DNA from: Halichondria panicea
Lineage: Eukaryota; Porifera; Demospongiae; Suberitida; Halichondriidae
Assembly: GCF_963675165.1 (NCBI RefSeq)
Contig: NC_087377.1
Span: forward strand, 9,441,122-9,505,121
Reading direction: 5' to 3'
DNA: 64,000 nucleotides
This document shows positions 1-11,689 of this stretch, in pieces. Positions within the stretch are counted from its first letter, which is position 1, and each line of letters starts with the position of its first letter. The notes below the pieces were generated by a model. It ran no database searches. It had not been told where the DNA came from and was given only the letters and a program-made list of their open reading frames with translations. A program made the position numbers and the translations under genes.

Positions 1-1367
1 AATAGGGAAATTAGTCTGGTACTGACACAGGGTAGCATTGCAGTTGCCTGTGAGAACCACTGGTGGACCACCGATGGTTCGTACAGAGTAAGTAACTGCA
101 GGAGACAAACCAGGAGCAACCCCGACAGGACTCTGCATGTGCGGCATGGTAATAATTATACTGAAGAATGCTACCAAGTTAGAGAGATACTTACCACTGT
201 TGGGAACGTGACAGTGATAGAGTCGAGGCGGTCACCAGAATACACTGCCAGCACACTGACATCACCAGCAGGAGGGGGAGATGGTTCTATTGAGAAATGT
301 ATATGAGTCACATTGCCTATAGCTCTTACTCACCCATTAAGTTTAGCATTACAGGAGCGCTGAAGCTTCCAGTCTGACCACCACACAAGTCAGAGTTGGC
401 CCTGACCATAACTGAGCAGCTCTGTGGAGCAATCCAACCAGAGCATATTCCTGACGTGTTGGAACTGACTGAACAAGAGCCTCCACAGTCAGAGACGACA
501 TCATATGAGAAGGAGGTTCCACAGTTGCTGGTTGGCTCCGTCCAAGTTATAGAGAATGTGGACACACCAACCTCTGTCACTATCACATTAGTGGGGGGTG
601 GGGGTGAACCTGTGGGGGGTTAAAGGTCAGTAGACCGTTGTCACACTATGATGCTGCTTACCTGCTACTCGCAATGAATCAGTACCAATCAGAGTAGAGA
701 TATCTCTTGTACATACAACAGTTTGTCCATCCATGTTGACACTGATATTAACTGACAGTTGTGATGTGTAGCAAGTTCCTGCTCCACTAGTGTCCACTGA
801 AGTACCATTACCGATAATAGCTCCACTTGTACAATCTCCATTAGCAATCCCTCCAGAGTACAGAGAATGAAGTAATTGTATCAAATTGGTTGGGGGACAG
901 TCAAAGGCAGTTCCTAACCACACTGTAACAGCTCCACCGACCACAGTACATGTGTAGGTCTCCACATCACCAGGGCAGAAACACTGTCTTCCATTGGGAA
1001 GAGTGGGGGGGGACTAAGATGTCAGTGGCTCCATCACCTAGATTTACAGTGACAGTAGCTTGTATCACAGTATATGCCATGTTAGCACTTAAATAGGGTC
1101 CTATTACAGCAGAAACTATTCTACTTCTTCTTTGAAATAATGGGGGCCCATACGTTTTCGAATGCAGTACACAAAAAAGGAGTTTATTTGTTTTAAAATA
1201 CAATTCATGTTCTGTAAGTATTGCTGCGATAAACATCATAGGTATAGATGATCATGCAGATATAATTATGACGTACGAAACTTGAACACAAGTTAAAACA
1301 TGGAGTCAAGTCCAAGCTTACCTGACTTAAGCAGAGTCCCTAACAGTATTAAGCAGGTAACAACGAT
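1..1367 (-). CDS. Gene A: Ig/FN3-domain surface receptor, 5' part (runs off window)
   Basis: Spliced gene on the minus strand. Exons, in transcript order: 1367-1322 (hydrophobic signal-peptide core IVVTCLILLGTLLKS), 1058-662 (Ig-like domain, Cys signature CFCPGDVETYTC), 609-334 (FN3-like, NVIVTEVGVSTFSITWTEP), 286-195 (SPPPAGDVSVLAVYSGDRLD) and 132-1 (GVAPGLSPAVTYSVRTIGGP), which continues beyond the window. Each exon has GT-AG borders, and phases match (0-1, 1-1, 1-1, 1-0, 0). The tiny ATG exon was not found. The signal exon and Ig exon have the same layout and phase as in genes B and C, so this is a family member, probably a type I membrane receptor; membrane and tail lie outside the window. 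One flaw: the Ig exon is one base too long, and the reading frame changes at a run of eight C (about 1005-1012), so either an assembly error or a null allele. Ligand unknown. Confidence 0.72.
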
Positions 1368-1767
1368 CTGTGAATTGACAAGAGTGAGTCGAGTAGATCT
1401 CAAGCACTGACATTATTTAATACTTCTACCAGCTATAGATTGAGATACAAGGTTACTATTTATTGGCCAGGTACTGAGGTAGTAGTGGCCTTTACCTTTG
1501 CTCTCATTGCGACATTTAGATCTAACATAGGGCCAGGCAAAGTAAGTTACTGTACTGTACCAGCTAGTATAGTGTACTATACTACTACTGGACTGGACTT
1601 TGACCTGACTATTGCAACACCATTTACATTCCTTTCCCTCATAACAAAACCATGACAAATGATTGTAAACAATGATTATGAAACATAAACACATACCACA
1701 TGTACTTGTACTAGTACCTCGTAGCTACATTACAAAAACACCTATGACTGTTGTTTATAGGCTTAAA

Positions 1768-2076
1768 CCAAGAGTTCATTAGGAAGAGTACGCAACTCCA
1801 ATAGACTGTACACAAAAAGCATTCCTCCAATCTTACGTCACAGATACTGGCTGTAGTAACCGCAACTAGCAGGAAAGGCAATGAATAAAATTAGTAACTA
1901 TGTTATTCACTACTGGCAGTTGTAAATGGTGATAATTATCACAATCATCACTATGTTATTCATTGCAAGTTTGATTTCACAGTTTATACAATAGCATGTG
2001 GTTGTGACGTAAGATTGGAGAAACGCCCCCTTCGGTTTTTAAGTGGAGTTGCGTACTCTTCCTAATGAACTCTTGG
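1768..2076. mobile_element. MITE with 33-bp terminal inverted repeats
   Basis: Terminal inverted repeats at 1768-1800 and 2044-2076 start CCAAGAGTTCATTAGGAAGA and are almost perfect. The flanks carry a direct CTTAAA (1762-1767 and 2077-2082), which may be the target duplication. A second inner inverted repeat (CCAATCTTACGTCACA near 1828 and its complement near 1996) lies inside. No coding capacity. Confidence 0.75.
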
Positions 2077-3335
2077 CTTAAACGTATACGCCAAATTGCA
2101 AAAAACACAGGAAATGTTATTATAACAATGGAGAGGGTTGCTTAGAATATGAAGCAATGAATCTAAATTATGGTTATTATGCTGGCCAAAAAGGTGATAA
2201 CTAAGATTACTACGCAACCGATAGTGCCCCATGCAAGATACCCTAACAATAAAAGTGCACAAGACAGCAATCACAACAGCTAGTGGTATAATTATGAATA
2301 TCATAATAATTATTTTATGGCTTTTAATTCCCATTCACATTTCCTCCAGATTCATTCTAAGGATGACAAAATCTTCAAAATTTATGTGACAAAAAAAGGA
2401 TCAATGATTAAAGGTAAATGTGTCAGAGGGAAGTAGGCGATACTAATTCACACAGACGAAGTTGTAACTGCTTCTGACTACTACAAATTACATGTACCTT
2501 TGCAAAGGTACATGTAATTGGTGGTTCCTCATCTCTGATGTGACATGTGTAGCTCAAAGAAGCTGGAGTACAGCATTTTCGTGGTATGGCAAGATGTGTG
2601 GCACACTAGAATTGACTTAGGTAACATTCATGTAGACTGCTACAGCTGCTAGGATCAATGAAGTGCAAGTAAGTGTACTTACCTTCTGGGTCAACTGGAG
2701 GATTTTTCTGATACCGAGTAAGGTCATATATCTGATAGCACATGCATTGTCTTCTTAATTGAAGTTACTCAAGACGTTAGACAATTAATGCTTGAAGAAA
2801 GGGTCACATTTTTGCTGATTTGGCTGATTCGCAAAGATTTTTTAACCGCAAAATATTCTAGTAATACGGTATGTACTATAATTATACAGTAATAATTATA
2901 CTGAGTTGGATGACGTCCGTGTTGTTCCGTGTTGTACAGACTCGATCAACACGTAGGTACAATTCTAACAAATGAGTAACTCACCAGACTGCTGTATATA
3001 CCTAACCCTAAGGTGTAAAAGGAGCCAATAGATTGAGACACAAGAAATTGGGCTTGGAGCCAGCCATTTTTGAAAGATTACGTTACAGTTAACTTGAAAT
3101 TTTGGTGGCTTAAGTTTATTTTAAGTGACAACCAGAACTGGATATAATTATATGGTAGCAGAACGTTAGAGAGTACGAAAGCTAATCAGAAGTGATAATG
3201 CGAGCATGAGTGTGAGAATCACTGTTATAGCCCTAGGGCTCCAATAGAGTTGAGATTATCATGATTAGGTTATACAGTCCCTATTATAAGAGTGAATCAA
3301 CGGGAAAAAATTAATAAGTGAAAAGTTTAATTTAA
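2077..3335. other. Non-coding stretch
   Basis: AT-rich sequence with no supported gene. A minus-strand hydrophobic reading frame around 2230-2330 resembles a membrane helix (IIIPLAVVIAVLCTFIVRV), but it has no convincing splice borders and no neighbouring exon. MITE-like termini are seen near 2840-2880. Confidence 0.5.
2486..2519. repeat. Perfect 34-bp palindrome
   Basis: The half-site AATTACATGTACCTTTG is followed directly by its complement with no loop. It would form a 17-bp cruciform stem. Role unknown. Confidence 0.8.
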
Positions 3336-3339
3336 TAAG

Positions 3340-4180
3340 TTATAGTTATAACACGGGCACGAGGGATGTATGGAATATATTGCACTGAAGCACGAGGGCG
3401 CCAGCCCCGAGGGCTGAGTGCAATATATGCCATGCAGCCCGAGTGCACGTGTTATAACTAGTTTATATCCCGAGGGCATAGCAACATAACACTGTCCTAG
3501 TAACACAATATAAACAGCACAAAAAAAGACAGAGACAACTCTAGACACAGCTCCATCTCTTCTCTCTTCTAGACGCCAGTATCTGCAGCGTATAAGATTG
3601 GCATGACCGACGAATGGCTTGACACAAAATTGTTGGAGTTTCAACTGAAATCTGCAAAACAGCCCCACCCCACTTCTGGTGCTGCAAAACAGCCCCGCCC
3701 CACTTACTGCTGCAAAGAAACAGCCCCACCCCACTACTCAGTGAATACATGGTATTAGCTGCTGGTCTACGCTCGGCCTCATAACCAAGCCAAGAAAGCT
3801 CGCTTCTACACTGCTGCAAAACAGCTCATGCCCCAGCAAAAAGAGCCACTTCTAGTGCTACGGTGAAGCAGAATTGACATGCATCACGATGTCGAGGACT
3901 AGGTCGATCTAGGAACACAGAATCTTCCACAAAATGAATCTTGGACAATTTTAAAACCTGCATGGTTGCAAGAAGAAACTCCAGCAGTGCTGAACATTCA
4001 TTCCTGCATGGCTGGACATACTTTGATACTTGTTATTTCTCATGCGTATTAATTTAATTTTAATTTAATTGTCTGTCAATTGCCAGAGGGGCGTTTTGAG
4101 GTCAGTGCAATATGACTTTCAGCAGTGCAATATGCTTTATATTGCACTTGGCAACAACGTAGCAACGGGATATAAGCTGA
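3340..4180. repeat. Repetitive element remnant with TTATATCCCG ends
   Basis: The stretch is rich in GAGGGC/GCAATATA motifs. TTTATATCCCGAGGGCATAGCAAC near 3460 is partly mirrored by GTAGCAACGGGATATA near 4155. Inside are three near-copies of a GCAAAACAGCCCC(A/G)CCCCAC unit (3655-3735). It looks like an old DNA element; class not resolved. Confidence 0.35.
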
Positions 4181-4269
4181 CTTAACTAACACAAGTGGGC
4201 TAAAAGTGATGGTATAATTTATCTTAAGGAACTCGGCAAAATGACCCTGTAAGATAGCGAGATGGGGTG

Positions 4270-4302
4270 CCTAATCTTAATCACATGCTGATTAAGATTA
4301 GG
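4270..4302. repeat. Short perfect hairpin
   Basis: A 13-bp stem CCTAATCTTAATC pairs with GATTAAGATTAGG across a loop of 7 nt. It lies in non-coding sequence. Confidence 0.7.
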
Positions 4303-5937
4303 CCTCAGAAAAGAGAGGGTGTCGACTGTTTACCAAAAACATAGCTTCCACCAAAGGCCTGTGAGGCTGAAGCATTGTAGATGAGGCCTGCCCAGTGCAT
4401 GGTTGTATCTCAACCCATGTTATTAACATGATCAAGGACAATTAAATGACCGCGGTAAATCTGATCGTGATAATGTAGCGCAATCAATAGCCAATTAATT
4501 GTTGGCAAGTAACGAATGCCCCACTGTCTCAAGATAGAAATTGAAATCGTGGTGAAGATGCCACGTAAAAATTGTAAGACAAAGAGACCTCGTTGAGCTT
4601 TACTGGAGGCTTATATAATTATTGCAAATTATCGATGATCTGGCTTAAGAGTAAACAGACAACAATTTATACGTAGCTGATATAATACTATAAATTATTT
4701 TGTGACTGTGTAGCTGGAGTTTTGGATAGGGATTGGTGGATTATGCTCGAGATATTGCTATTCTTTTATGCTCAAGTTAACAGCCTATTATTCTTTTCAA
4801 ATTGCCTATTATTCCCACATTATTCCTCCAGACCCCGTGTCGTTGCACAAGTAACATCAAACTATTATAAATAATGCATGGCCACATGACTCTATCTCTA
4901 TAACACTATATAATATAGAATGCCAAGGAGATAAGTAGTCTGTATAGCCACCAGTATACTTCCGTCAGGCCTATAAACAATTCGTACTGACCTGTATTCA
5001 AAACCTGCCTATTATTCTTACCAGCATAATCTACCGTGGCCAAACCCTAGTTTTGGAGAATGCAGAACATGGATGTCCAGGCACTACTGGTAGTTTAGCA
5101 GGTAATTTTCGTGGGGTAAAAAATTCTACTTTGATGTAAGTCCTAATATTGAAAGTGAGCCTCACTACTTTCATCCATTGGGCTAAATTGTATTGTGTCC
5201 ATTGTCTTCACATGCGCACTTTATACACCACCATCTAGAATTTCTAACTCTTCTGAGCTATCGAGTTATCCTTGATATTAATAATTTAACACTATTCCCT
5301 TGCACACTGTTAAAACAGGGGCGTAAACAATTCAGGGAGGGTGTAAACAAAATTTAGCTCCCTCAAAATTACTGCAATACAGGGGGGTAAAGAAAAAATT
5401 TAGATGTCTCATAATACCCGCTTGTACCCTAAGTCTTATATTGAAGTGAATAATAATAGTGAGCACGGGGTGTAAATAATCTCACGTACTGCACGTGTAT
5501 ATACTGTTTTCTGACTCGTAAGTTTTCTAGTTCTGCATGGTCGGTGTCTTTTTCAGTTTGACTTGAAGAGAGTGCTTCCCTGTAGTCCGGAACATAATGA
5601 ATTACTTTTGCGGTGACATTGATTATAAGCTCTCAGTACAGCTCAGACTAGTATAGCAGCTAGTATAGCAGCTAGTATATCATACATCATCAGAAAATAC
5701 GGAGGGGGCGTATTTTTGGGCAGGTACGGTAATTTTATTGTAGGATACATGAATATACACTGTAAAAATTGATACGTGATTATCCCACAATTTATGAATT
5801 AATGGTTACTACACTGTAAAACTGGATTTCACACACTACGTATGTACTTATAACAACACAATTACAAGAACTGTACAGGGCAGATCGTTGAATATACAGA
5901 GGACTCTTGCTAATCTAATATAGAAAAACATTTGCAA
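4303..5937. other. Non-coding stretch with repeat fragments
   Basis: No gene supported. It holds a short tandem CAGCTAGTATAG motif (5640-5680) and several CCTATTATTC repeats (4785-5030). A segment at about 5220-5480 resembles 60455-60640, just upstream of the RLR-like pseudogene (shared AAACAATTCAGGGAGGGTGT). Confidence 0.5.
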
Positions 5938-6443
5938 TGTGAAAAATTGCTAGGATTGGCCAGGGGAACCACAAAAAAGCGTGGAAACAAGAAATCCGAC
6001 GAGAGCATAACTCCAATCCGTTACAACGTCAATCACATGTACTGGTAGTTTTCCATGTTTTCCCGGCCAATATAATATAAATACGCAATTTTTACTGGTG
6101 GGTGATGACCAATCCTTTTATTACATCCATTTTGGAATGTGCGGGCATATAATCATGATGATTTGTGATGAATTAATTGATGTTCCTAATACATGCAGTG
6201 TTGAGCACAGGTACACACAGTCCATATCCATGCGTAGTAACATGCACGGACCGTACTGGTGACCTGCATGCATGGAATGATGTGGTGGATGGAAGCTGGT
6301 AGATGGATCTGGAACACAGTCTATATACTATGTATTGTACATGTTCATGACGTTGTAACGGATTGGAGTTATGCTCTCGTCGGATTTCTTGTTTCCACGC
6401 TTTTTTGTGGTTCCCCTGGCCAATCCTAGCAATTTTTCACAAT
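5938..6443. mobile_element. MITE with about 105-bp inverted repeats
   Basis: Long terminal inverted repeats at 5938-6044 and 6337-6443 are nearly identical after complementing; they include ATTGCTAGGATTGGCCAGGG and CGGATTGGAGTTATGCTCTC. A related single arm lies at 29540-29680 in gene B, and a weaker one near 21720. The interior has no ORF of note. The superfamily is not identifiable. Confidence 0.8.
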
Positions 6444-7212
6444 TCCCTTTCTTTTTCAGTACAAGTGGAACGTCAAGAGGTAGTACAGCAGTTCAAGAAG
6501 AGAAGAGAGGACTAATCAGATATCTTCTAGAATATCTCTGGACTAGTAATGAATAATATTGCTTGAAATGTTGAATTTGTGAATCAGTATTAATTAATTA
6601 AATGACAGCCATTTTAAGAGCATGATATCTAGCCAGTGCATATAGCATGCTTGCCAGAGAAAGGGAGCTAGAGCTGAACAGTGTGAAGAAAAGCAACACC
6701 TCAGGCTCTGGAAAAGTCTGCATTCGAACTCATCACCCAGTGATTTTAGGCGCACCGTTTCTTAACCACGCCTATCTATTTTGGCCACAACGCAATTGCT
6801 GAGTCATTAAAGATGGCGGAATTGTCTAGGTAAGAGAAATAGAGACTGAGAGGTCATCTGCCTCGTGGAAGCAATCGCAAATCTGAAGAAGCGCTTTGTA
6901 ATCCAGGTTGTAGTCGTTTGGAAACCCTGTGCAGAATGTCCTGGAGAGGGCTGTACTTGGAGTAAATGCTGGGCAAGAAACTTACTTACTTACTCACTCA
7001 CTTACTTAGTCAGTCAGACAACGAGCGGTGAAACGTCGAAATAGTGCAATTTTTAAAATGACAATATTCATACATTTAATAAACTATCTGTCTATTCAGT
7101 TTCTTGATGTGGCCTTTCCCTGCAGAGATAGAACAGTTTGAACACGAGTCAAAATAAATGAAATATTGCTAAACACGGGCAAATCCACTGCCAATCCTAT
7201 GTAAAACCTACT
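6444..7212. other. Non-coding stretch
   Basis: No gene supported. It contains a degenerate ACTT tetranucleotide run (about 6980-7015). Confidence 0.5.
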
Positions 7213-7506
7213 GGTTTTACTAATACCGTAAATTGATGTAATTACAGCGCCAGAAAAAATTAATTCCACTTCTGAGCGGCACATCTTTAGAACACAAAAA
7301 ATTGCGTTCAGCCCAAGCTGGCGCCTAAATTATGGTGGCGCTTATGTTCTACAGCTAGTATAGCCTCAATCCCAGGCCGATCCGTCTCTAATTGAACACT
7401 AGGTCACCTCCTCGGCCTGGTATTGATTGTATCTGGGCGTGCATCTGGGCGTGACTTCGTTATTATTATTAAGTCCATGTGGTCAAATGAAAATTGAATA
7501 AAATTA

Positions 7507-7940
7507 ATGATGGCTTCTAAGTTTGTTCTTTGTAGGTTATGTTGCAGCACTGATGCCACACAAAACAGAAGATATAAACATTAATTTTGTTCAGCAGTAA
7601 GGCTCTCAAAGAAGATATTCCAGGGAGGCTCAGTCTTGCATTGGATCTGCCTGTTAGTGATTCAGATGGCCTGTCAAAGATTGTCTGTCTTTCTTGTATC
7701 AAGAAGATAGAGTCCATAGAGGCGTTCAGGCTCCTGGCCAGACATAGCTACCAGAAACAAGTGTCCAAAGAGCAGCTCCCTAGTAGTCCAGTAAGATCAG
7801 CCCCTAAGAAAAGGACTAAGGACACGAGTGGTTCCGACGCATCTTCTTTCACTGTGAGCTCGCGTCCATCAGCAAAGAGGAGTACCATCGGGGTTCGAGG
7901 AAAAAGGCTTACTTTTACTCCTGCACAAAGAAATTTTTAA
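7507..7940 (+). pseudogene. ZAD-like zinc-finger fragment (copy 1)
   Basis: Starts MMASKFVLCRLC and continues, after a stop (near 7585) and a change of frame, with ALKEDIPGRLSLALDLPVSD, DGLSKIVCLSCIKK and FRLLARHSY. The two CxxC pairs about 55 residues apart and the conserved DGLSK-VC-SC block resemble the zinc-finger-associated (ZAD) fold. The tail is basic and Ser-rich (RSAPKKRTKDTSG). It is carried inside the Mutator-like element, converging on the RecQ fragment. The in-frame stop makes this copy defective. The family call rests on cysteine spacing and motif memory. Confidence 0.5.
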
Positions 7941-8027
7941 TGTGATAGTGTTGTTGTAAATAAAATTATTTTTTTAGCTCACATTGATGGTCCACATAAT
8001 GCCAGTGCCTCGACATCATCTGCAATC

Positions 8028-8716
8028 GCTGTGGAGCTAGAGGGTAGGTCAGAAACTATCCAGTTTGCAGCCAACATTGGAGCACCAGGAGGGGCAAATG
8101 CTCTAAGCTCACCTAGGTGTGCATAGGCAGGACGAAAGTCAGAGCTCCTACAGAACATACATAATAATCACAACAGGAGTTATTAATAACTTACCACTTG
8201 TAAACACAGTGTGCTTCGTCCATAGCTATTGCCACTACCGGTAAAGAGGAATTGAGTGGAGGCTCTAGTAATAGCATCCTCAACGATAGTCTTCAACAAC
8301 AGCCTCTGGGGCAGTGAACAGCAGACGGTACTTTCAATCCGACACATCTTTGTTAGTGGCAACAAGACTTCTGTCGATTCCCTTATTACTACTGAGGATG
8401 GCAGCAGAAGCACCTCTAGTGTTCAGACTCCTGACCTGGTCAGTCATGAAAGACACAAGGGGAGAGATGACAAGAACTACACTTCTGGCGACAAGAGGCC
8501 CCTTAGTCCTACCAAGCTTGTAGTCCATCAAGAAGGGTAGCAATTGATAGCACAGAGACTTGCCATACCCAGTTGGGAACCACACAAAAACGTCCCTTCC
8601 TTCTGACAGGAGCTTGAGAGTACGGACCTGCTGTTGAGGATCAGTCCTTCTTGCTTCACACAAGACAGTGCATATGCTAATGCTTCTTGGATATCAAAAG
8701 ACGTTGAAATTGCCAT
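8028..8716 (-). pseudogene. RecQ-type helicase fragment (copy 1)
   Basis: From ATG at 8716: AISTSFDIQEALAYALSCVK, then a frame change, then the Walker A region GRDVFVWFPTGYGKSLCYQL, the motif Ia region VVLVISPLVSFMTDQVRSL, and APEAVVEDY. The DEAHC box (VAIAVDEAHCVYKW) is near the exon end. A second exon (about 8150-8028) reads SSDFRPAYAHLGELRAFAPP, matching the RecQ segment after motif II. It keeps an intron, so capture was at DNA level. Only the first helicase lobe is present, with frame breaks, so no active enzyme is expected. Confidence 0.7.
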
Positions 8717-8804
8717 AGTATAGTAGCTAGCTAGCTTTACGGAGCTATTTATGAGATTACAATTACTTTTACGGAGTAGGTGCTCATACATACACCATTA
8801 GTGT

Positions 8805-10373
8805 TAGTCTCATGAATCAGCCGCCGTTCTTTTGGAACCACCGTCTGAGCACTCTTGTCATCGTTTTATGTGCCAAGACGGAATTCCGTCTTGACCAATC
8901 AAATTGCAGAACTCCAGTCAGGTGATGAACTTGGAGGCAGCAAAGAACTGCACTTTGCTCAACGCATTTGGATAATCATTACGCATGCATTACGCATGGT
9001 AAATACTTCATACATAGAAGCTGCTACGAAGCATAAGCAAGGCAAGCAGGGGTCCTTGGTAGCCTCGATCCCAGGCCGAGTTTTCGCTTTTATAACGGTT
9101 AGGCGAACAACTGGGCCTGGTACTAGTTGTCTGCGCATGCGTCAAATTTTCATTGTATATTTGTGGTCGGCAAAAATATTTAATAAATCAATAATGGAAA
9201 TTTGTACACAGAAAATGCACAGAGTGAGTACACAAAAGATGCACATAGGGAGCTGCTTCACAAAGGCCTGGGGAGTTGCCAGTTGTGCTGCAGCACAATT
9301 ACAGTGACCCAGGGCAACTTCAGGATGATTGAATGCCTTCAAATTACGTTTCAAAAAGATTTAGCAGGCTGCTGGACTTCTCTGATTCTAGGCCCCAACT
9401 CGTAACTCATTGCTTGAGAAAACGTAGATTCTCTTGATGTCTCTGAGCTACCCAGCAACGCTCGAATGAGCAGGTCATACTCCAGTCCTGTGTCTGTGAG
9501 TATAGGACAATATTAAAAGAAACCAAAGACGGTTAAACCCTTACCTCAAACTGTCCAGTCTCGTCCGTTAGTATAGCCAAGAGGAGCACTGTTGGGATAG
9601 CTGGATATTAGCCATTGCTCCTGTACAGAGAAGTAGACATTTTAAATACGTGTAGATCTATACATATTAAATTTCTCGGTTATAGTGTCATTGTCGACGA
9701 GCTGATGATGGCAGCACCAAGTTCTCTAGCTCACACTCTTCACTTGATTCACCATATTAATGATGAAACTATAGTCTACCTACATTCTTGCCAAACATGA
9801 ACAAGACTTGATAGCATAGCCGGCCATAGGGCCCACACAAAAATATCTGACCTTAACAAGCTTGACAAAGCTTTATACCTCTTCCCTTGTTGTTCAGTCT
9901 TCAGAATAAGCTTCAGAGAAGAGAGAAGCTTCAGCTAAGAGCCATTCCAATCTATTCCAATAATGATAAAACGGGAACTGACTTCTAGTACACGATAGTA
10001 CACGAATATAAATGTCACGAAAGTGAACGAGAATATCCATTCGTCAGAATCTGACAAACGACTGACGCATGCGCAGACAACTAGTACCAGGCCCAGTTGT
10101 TCGCCTAACCGTTATAAAAGCGAAAACTCGGCCTGGGATCGAGGCTAGGGTCCTTGGGCACAGATTAGCACCACAGCAAAACACAAGTGGAGAGAGATGC
10201 CTTCGCTTGGCGATTTGTATAACAATTAGGAAATATGTGTGGGCGTAAGATCACGATTTAATTACATTCCATTGGTTTTGTGAGCAATCAACATTCCATT
10301 TTGAAATGACTTCATGACAAGAGTGGTGCTCAGACGGTGGTTCCAAAAGAACGGCGGCTGATTCATGAGACTA
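8805..10373. mobile_element. TIR element (TAGTCTCATGAATCAG ends) with perfect 9-bp TSD
   Basis: Inverted repeats TAGTCTCATGAATCAGCCGC...(complement) bound the element, with the exact 9-bp duplication CATTAGTGT at 8796-8804 and 10374-10382. It is inserted in the Mutator-like element and is itself opened by another insertion (9060-10147). An uninterrupted copy is at 39105-39571. It has no transposase. Confidence 0.85.
9060..10147. mobile_element. Nested TAGCCTCG-family element with 10-bp TSD
   Basis: About 100-bp inverted repeats run from TAGCCTCGATCCCAGGCCGA to the matching complement (GGCCTGGTACTAGTTGTCTG internal end). Direct GGGTCCTTGG flanks (9050-9059 and 10148-10157) are compared with the unbroken site in the sister copy near 39350, which confirms the insertion. 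Interior 9180-10030 has no recognisable gene. Confidence 0.8.
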
Positions 10374-10852
10374 CATTAGTGTTAAGTCGCTCAGGAATTC
10401 GCTCTTTTTTAGCGAATACCTGAGCGAGGTGGAGCCAATAAGAGCACGCCCAGATACACGCCCAGATACAATCAATACCAGGCCGAGGAGGCGACCTAGC
10501 GTTCAATTAGAGACGGATCGGCCTGGGATCGAGGCTACAGCTATAGTATAGAATTTGTAGAGAAAATGGGCGTGGTCTAGCTCAGTTTCACTTGCTAGCT
10601 GCATCGTTGAGAGCTGAGTGACTTGTGAATAACATTCAGTGACTGTAGCTATGGGTTAGACAACTGTTTAGAAGTGAAGGAAGTCAAAGATGCAGGATGA
10701 TTGTCTTGATGTCTCAAACAAGCCTTTTTATAAGCGCCAGAAAAAATAATTCCAGCAACGGTTGGTGCTTTTTTAGGACCTAAAAAATTATGCTGATGCT
10801 GACGTGGCGCTTAAATTATGGTGGCGCTGTAATTACATCAATTACAGTAGCA

Positions 10853-11689
10853 ACTTTCTATTAACCATTTTTGCTATGCAAGAGACGGAAACATGACAAA
10901 CTGCCTTCAGTGTGAGTTTTTTTATGTAGACTAGCCAGAGCAAAGCGAGGTTTGTAGAAACAGATTTGTGTTAATAATAGCTTAGCTTGCTCAGCACTAT
11001 TCTAAATCAGTTATAGGCCTCGTCCAACGGTCACTATGGAGTTTTGAGGCCCTTAGTAGCACCCTCGCTACGCTCGAGATGCTACAGCCTCGGGCCTTCG
11101 GGTCTCAAAACCCCATAGAGACCTTGGACTCAGCCTATAACTATTATTTATTAAGCAGCCCTGGTTTTGTCAGTCTTAGAGAATTATTCAGACCCTGCTC
11201 AATATAGAGCTCTAAAGGGGAGCAGAACTCTCAATCAGGGTTTCATTTAAGATAAATGTTTTGAGGGAAAGAACTTTGCACGCGATATATAGCGCGCCGC
11301 AAAATTGTGGTGGCCATGCCCACTTCGTTGACAAATTATATGCATTATAATAGTGCAGTATTGCAGTAGAGTCTACTTTTGTAGTTACAGGTTACAGGTT
11401 ACATGTACATAGTCGGGTTAATAATTATTGTGAAAATATTTAGCTCTGTAAAAGTCTCATGTATACATAGCAAATTGATGGTGTCATTATTCCACAAAAT
11501 GTTGGGGGGGGGGGGGGGTTCACCCCCTACCCCTACTAGATGAAACTCTGTCCACTAAAAGTAAGAATGAACTACTAATTACGGTCATGCTTTGTATGAT
11601 TGTACAAATAAAGGATTATGTAGGTGCAATTGAGCTACTCTTATAGAGCCAGACAAGGCCAAACGTTGTGTACTATTACGTTGTGTTGA
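10853..11689. other. Non-coding stretch with palindromic repeat
   Basis: No gene supported. An imperfect inverted repeat spans 11018-11145 (ATAGGCCTCGTCCAACGGTC against its partial complement), probably a MITE remnant. A G homopolymer of about 14 lies near 11505-11518. Confidence 0.5.

Larger units (their letters stand above)
7361..10537. mobile_element. Mutator-like (9-bp TSD) element, copy 1, carrying ZAD and RecQ fragments
   Basis: Long terminal inverted repeats (about 80 bp) begin TAGCCTCAATCCCAGGCCGA and end with the complement. Flanks CAGCTAGTA (7352-7360) and CAGCTATAG (10538-10546) fit a 9-bp target duplication with mismatches. It is almost identical to the copy at 44459-46052, apart from a nested insertion at 8805-10373. 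The cargo is a ZAD-like ORF on plus and a RecQ-type helicase fragment on minus, converging. No transposase is seen, so it is non-autonomous. Superfamily is inferred from TSD length. Confidence 0.75.
7213..10852. mobile_element. MITE split by a larger insertion
   Basis: ACCGTAAATTGATGTAATTA near 7213 and its complement near 10825-10852 are the ends of one MITE with a TACAGCGCCA continuation. The interior sides (7213-7360 and 10538-10852) keep the repeated GGCGC(C/T)TAAATTATGGTGGC motif. The 3.2 kb element at 7361-10537 separates the halves, so this MITE is older than that insertion. Confidence 0.6.

Noticed and set aside
2062-2334. Hydrophobic minus-strand frame that could be a receptor TM exon
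   Set aside because: It starts inside a MITE end, lacks matching splice borders and has no adjacent tail exon.
8855-9307. 150-codon open frame inside the TAGTCTC-ended element, repeated at 39155
   Set aside because: It runs through the inverted repeat and continues into the nested element's terminal repeat; the shared part is only MITE sequence with no protein-like family signal.
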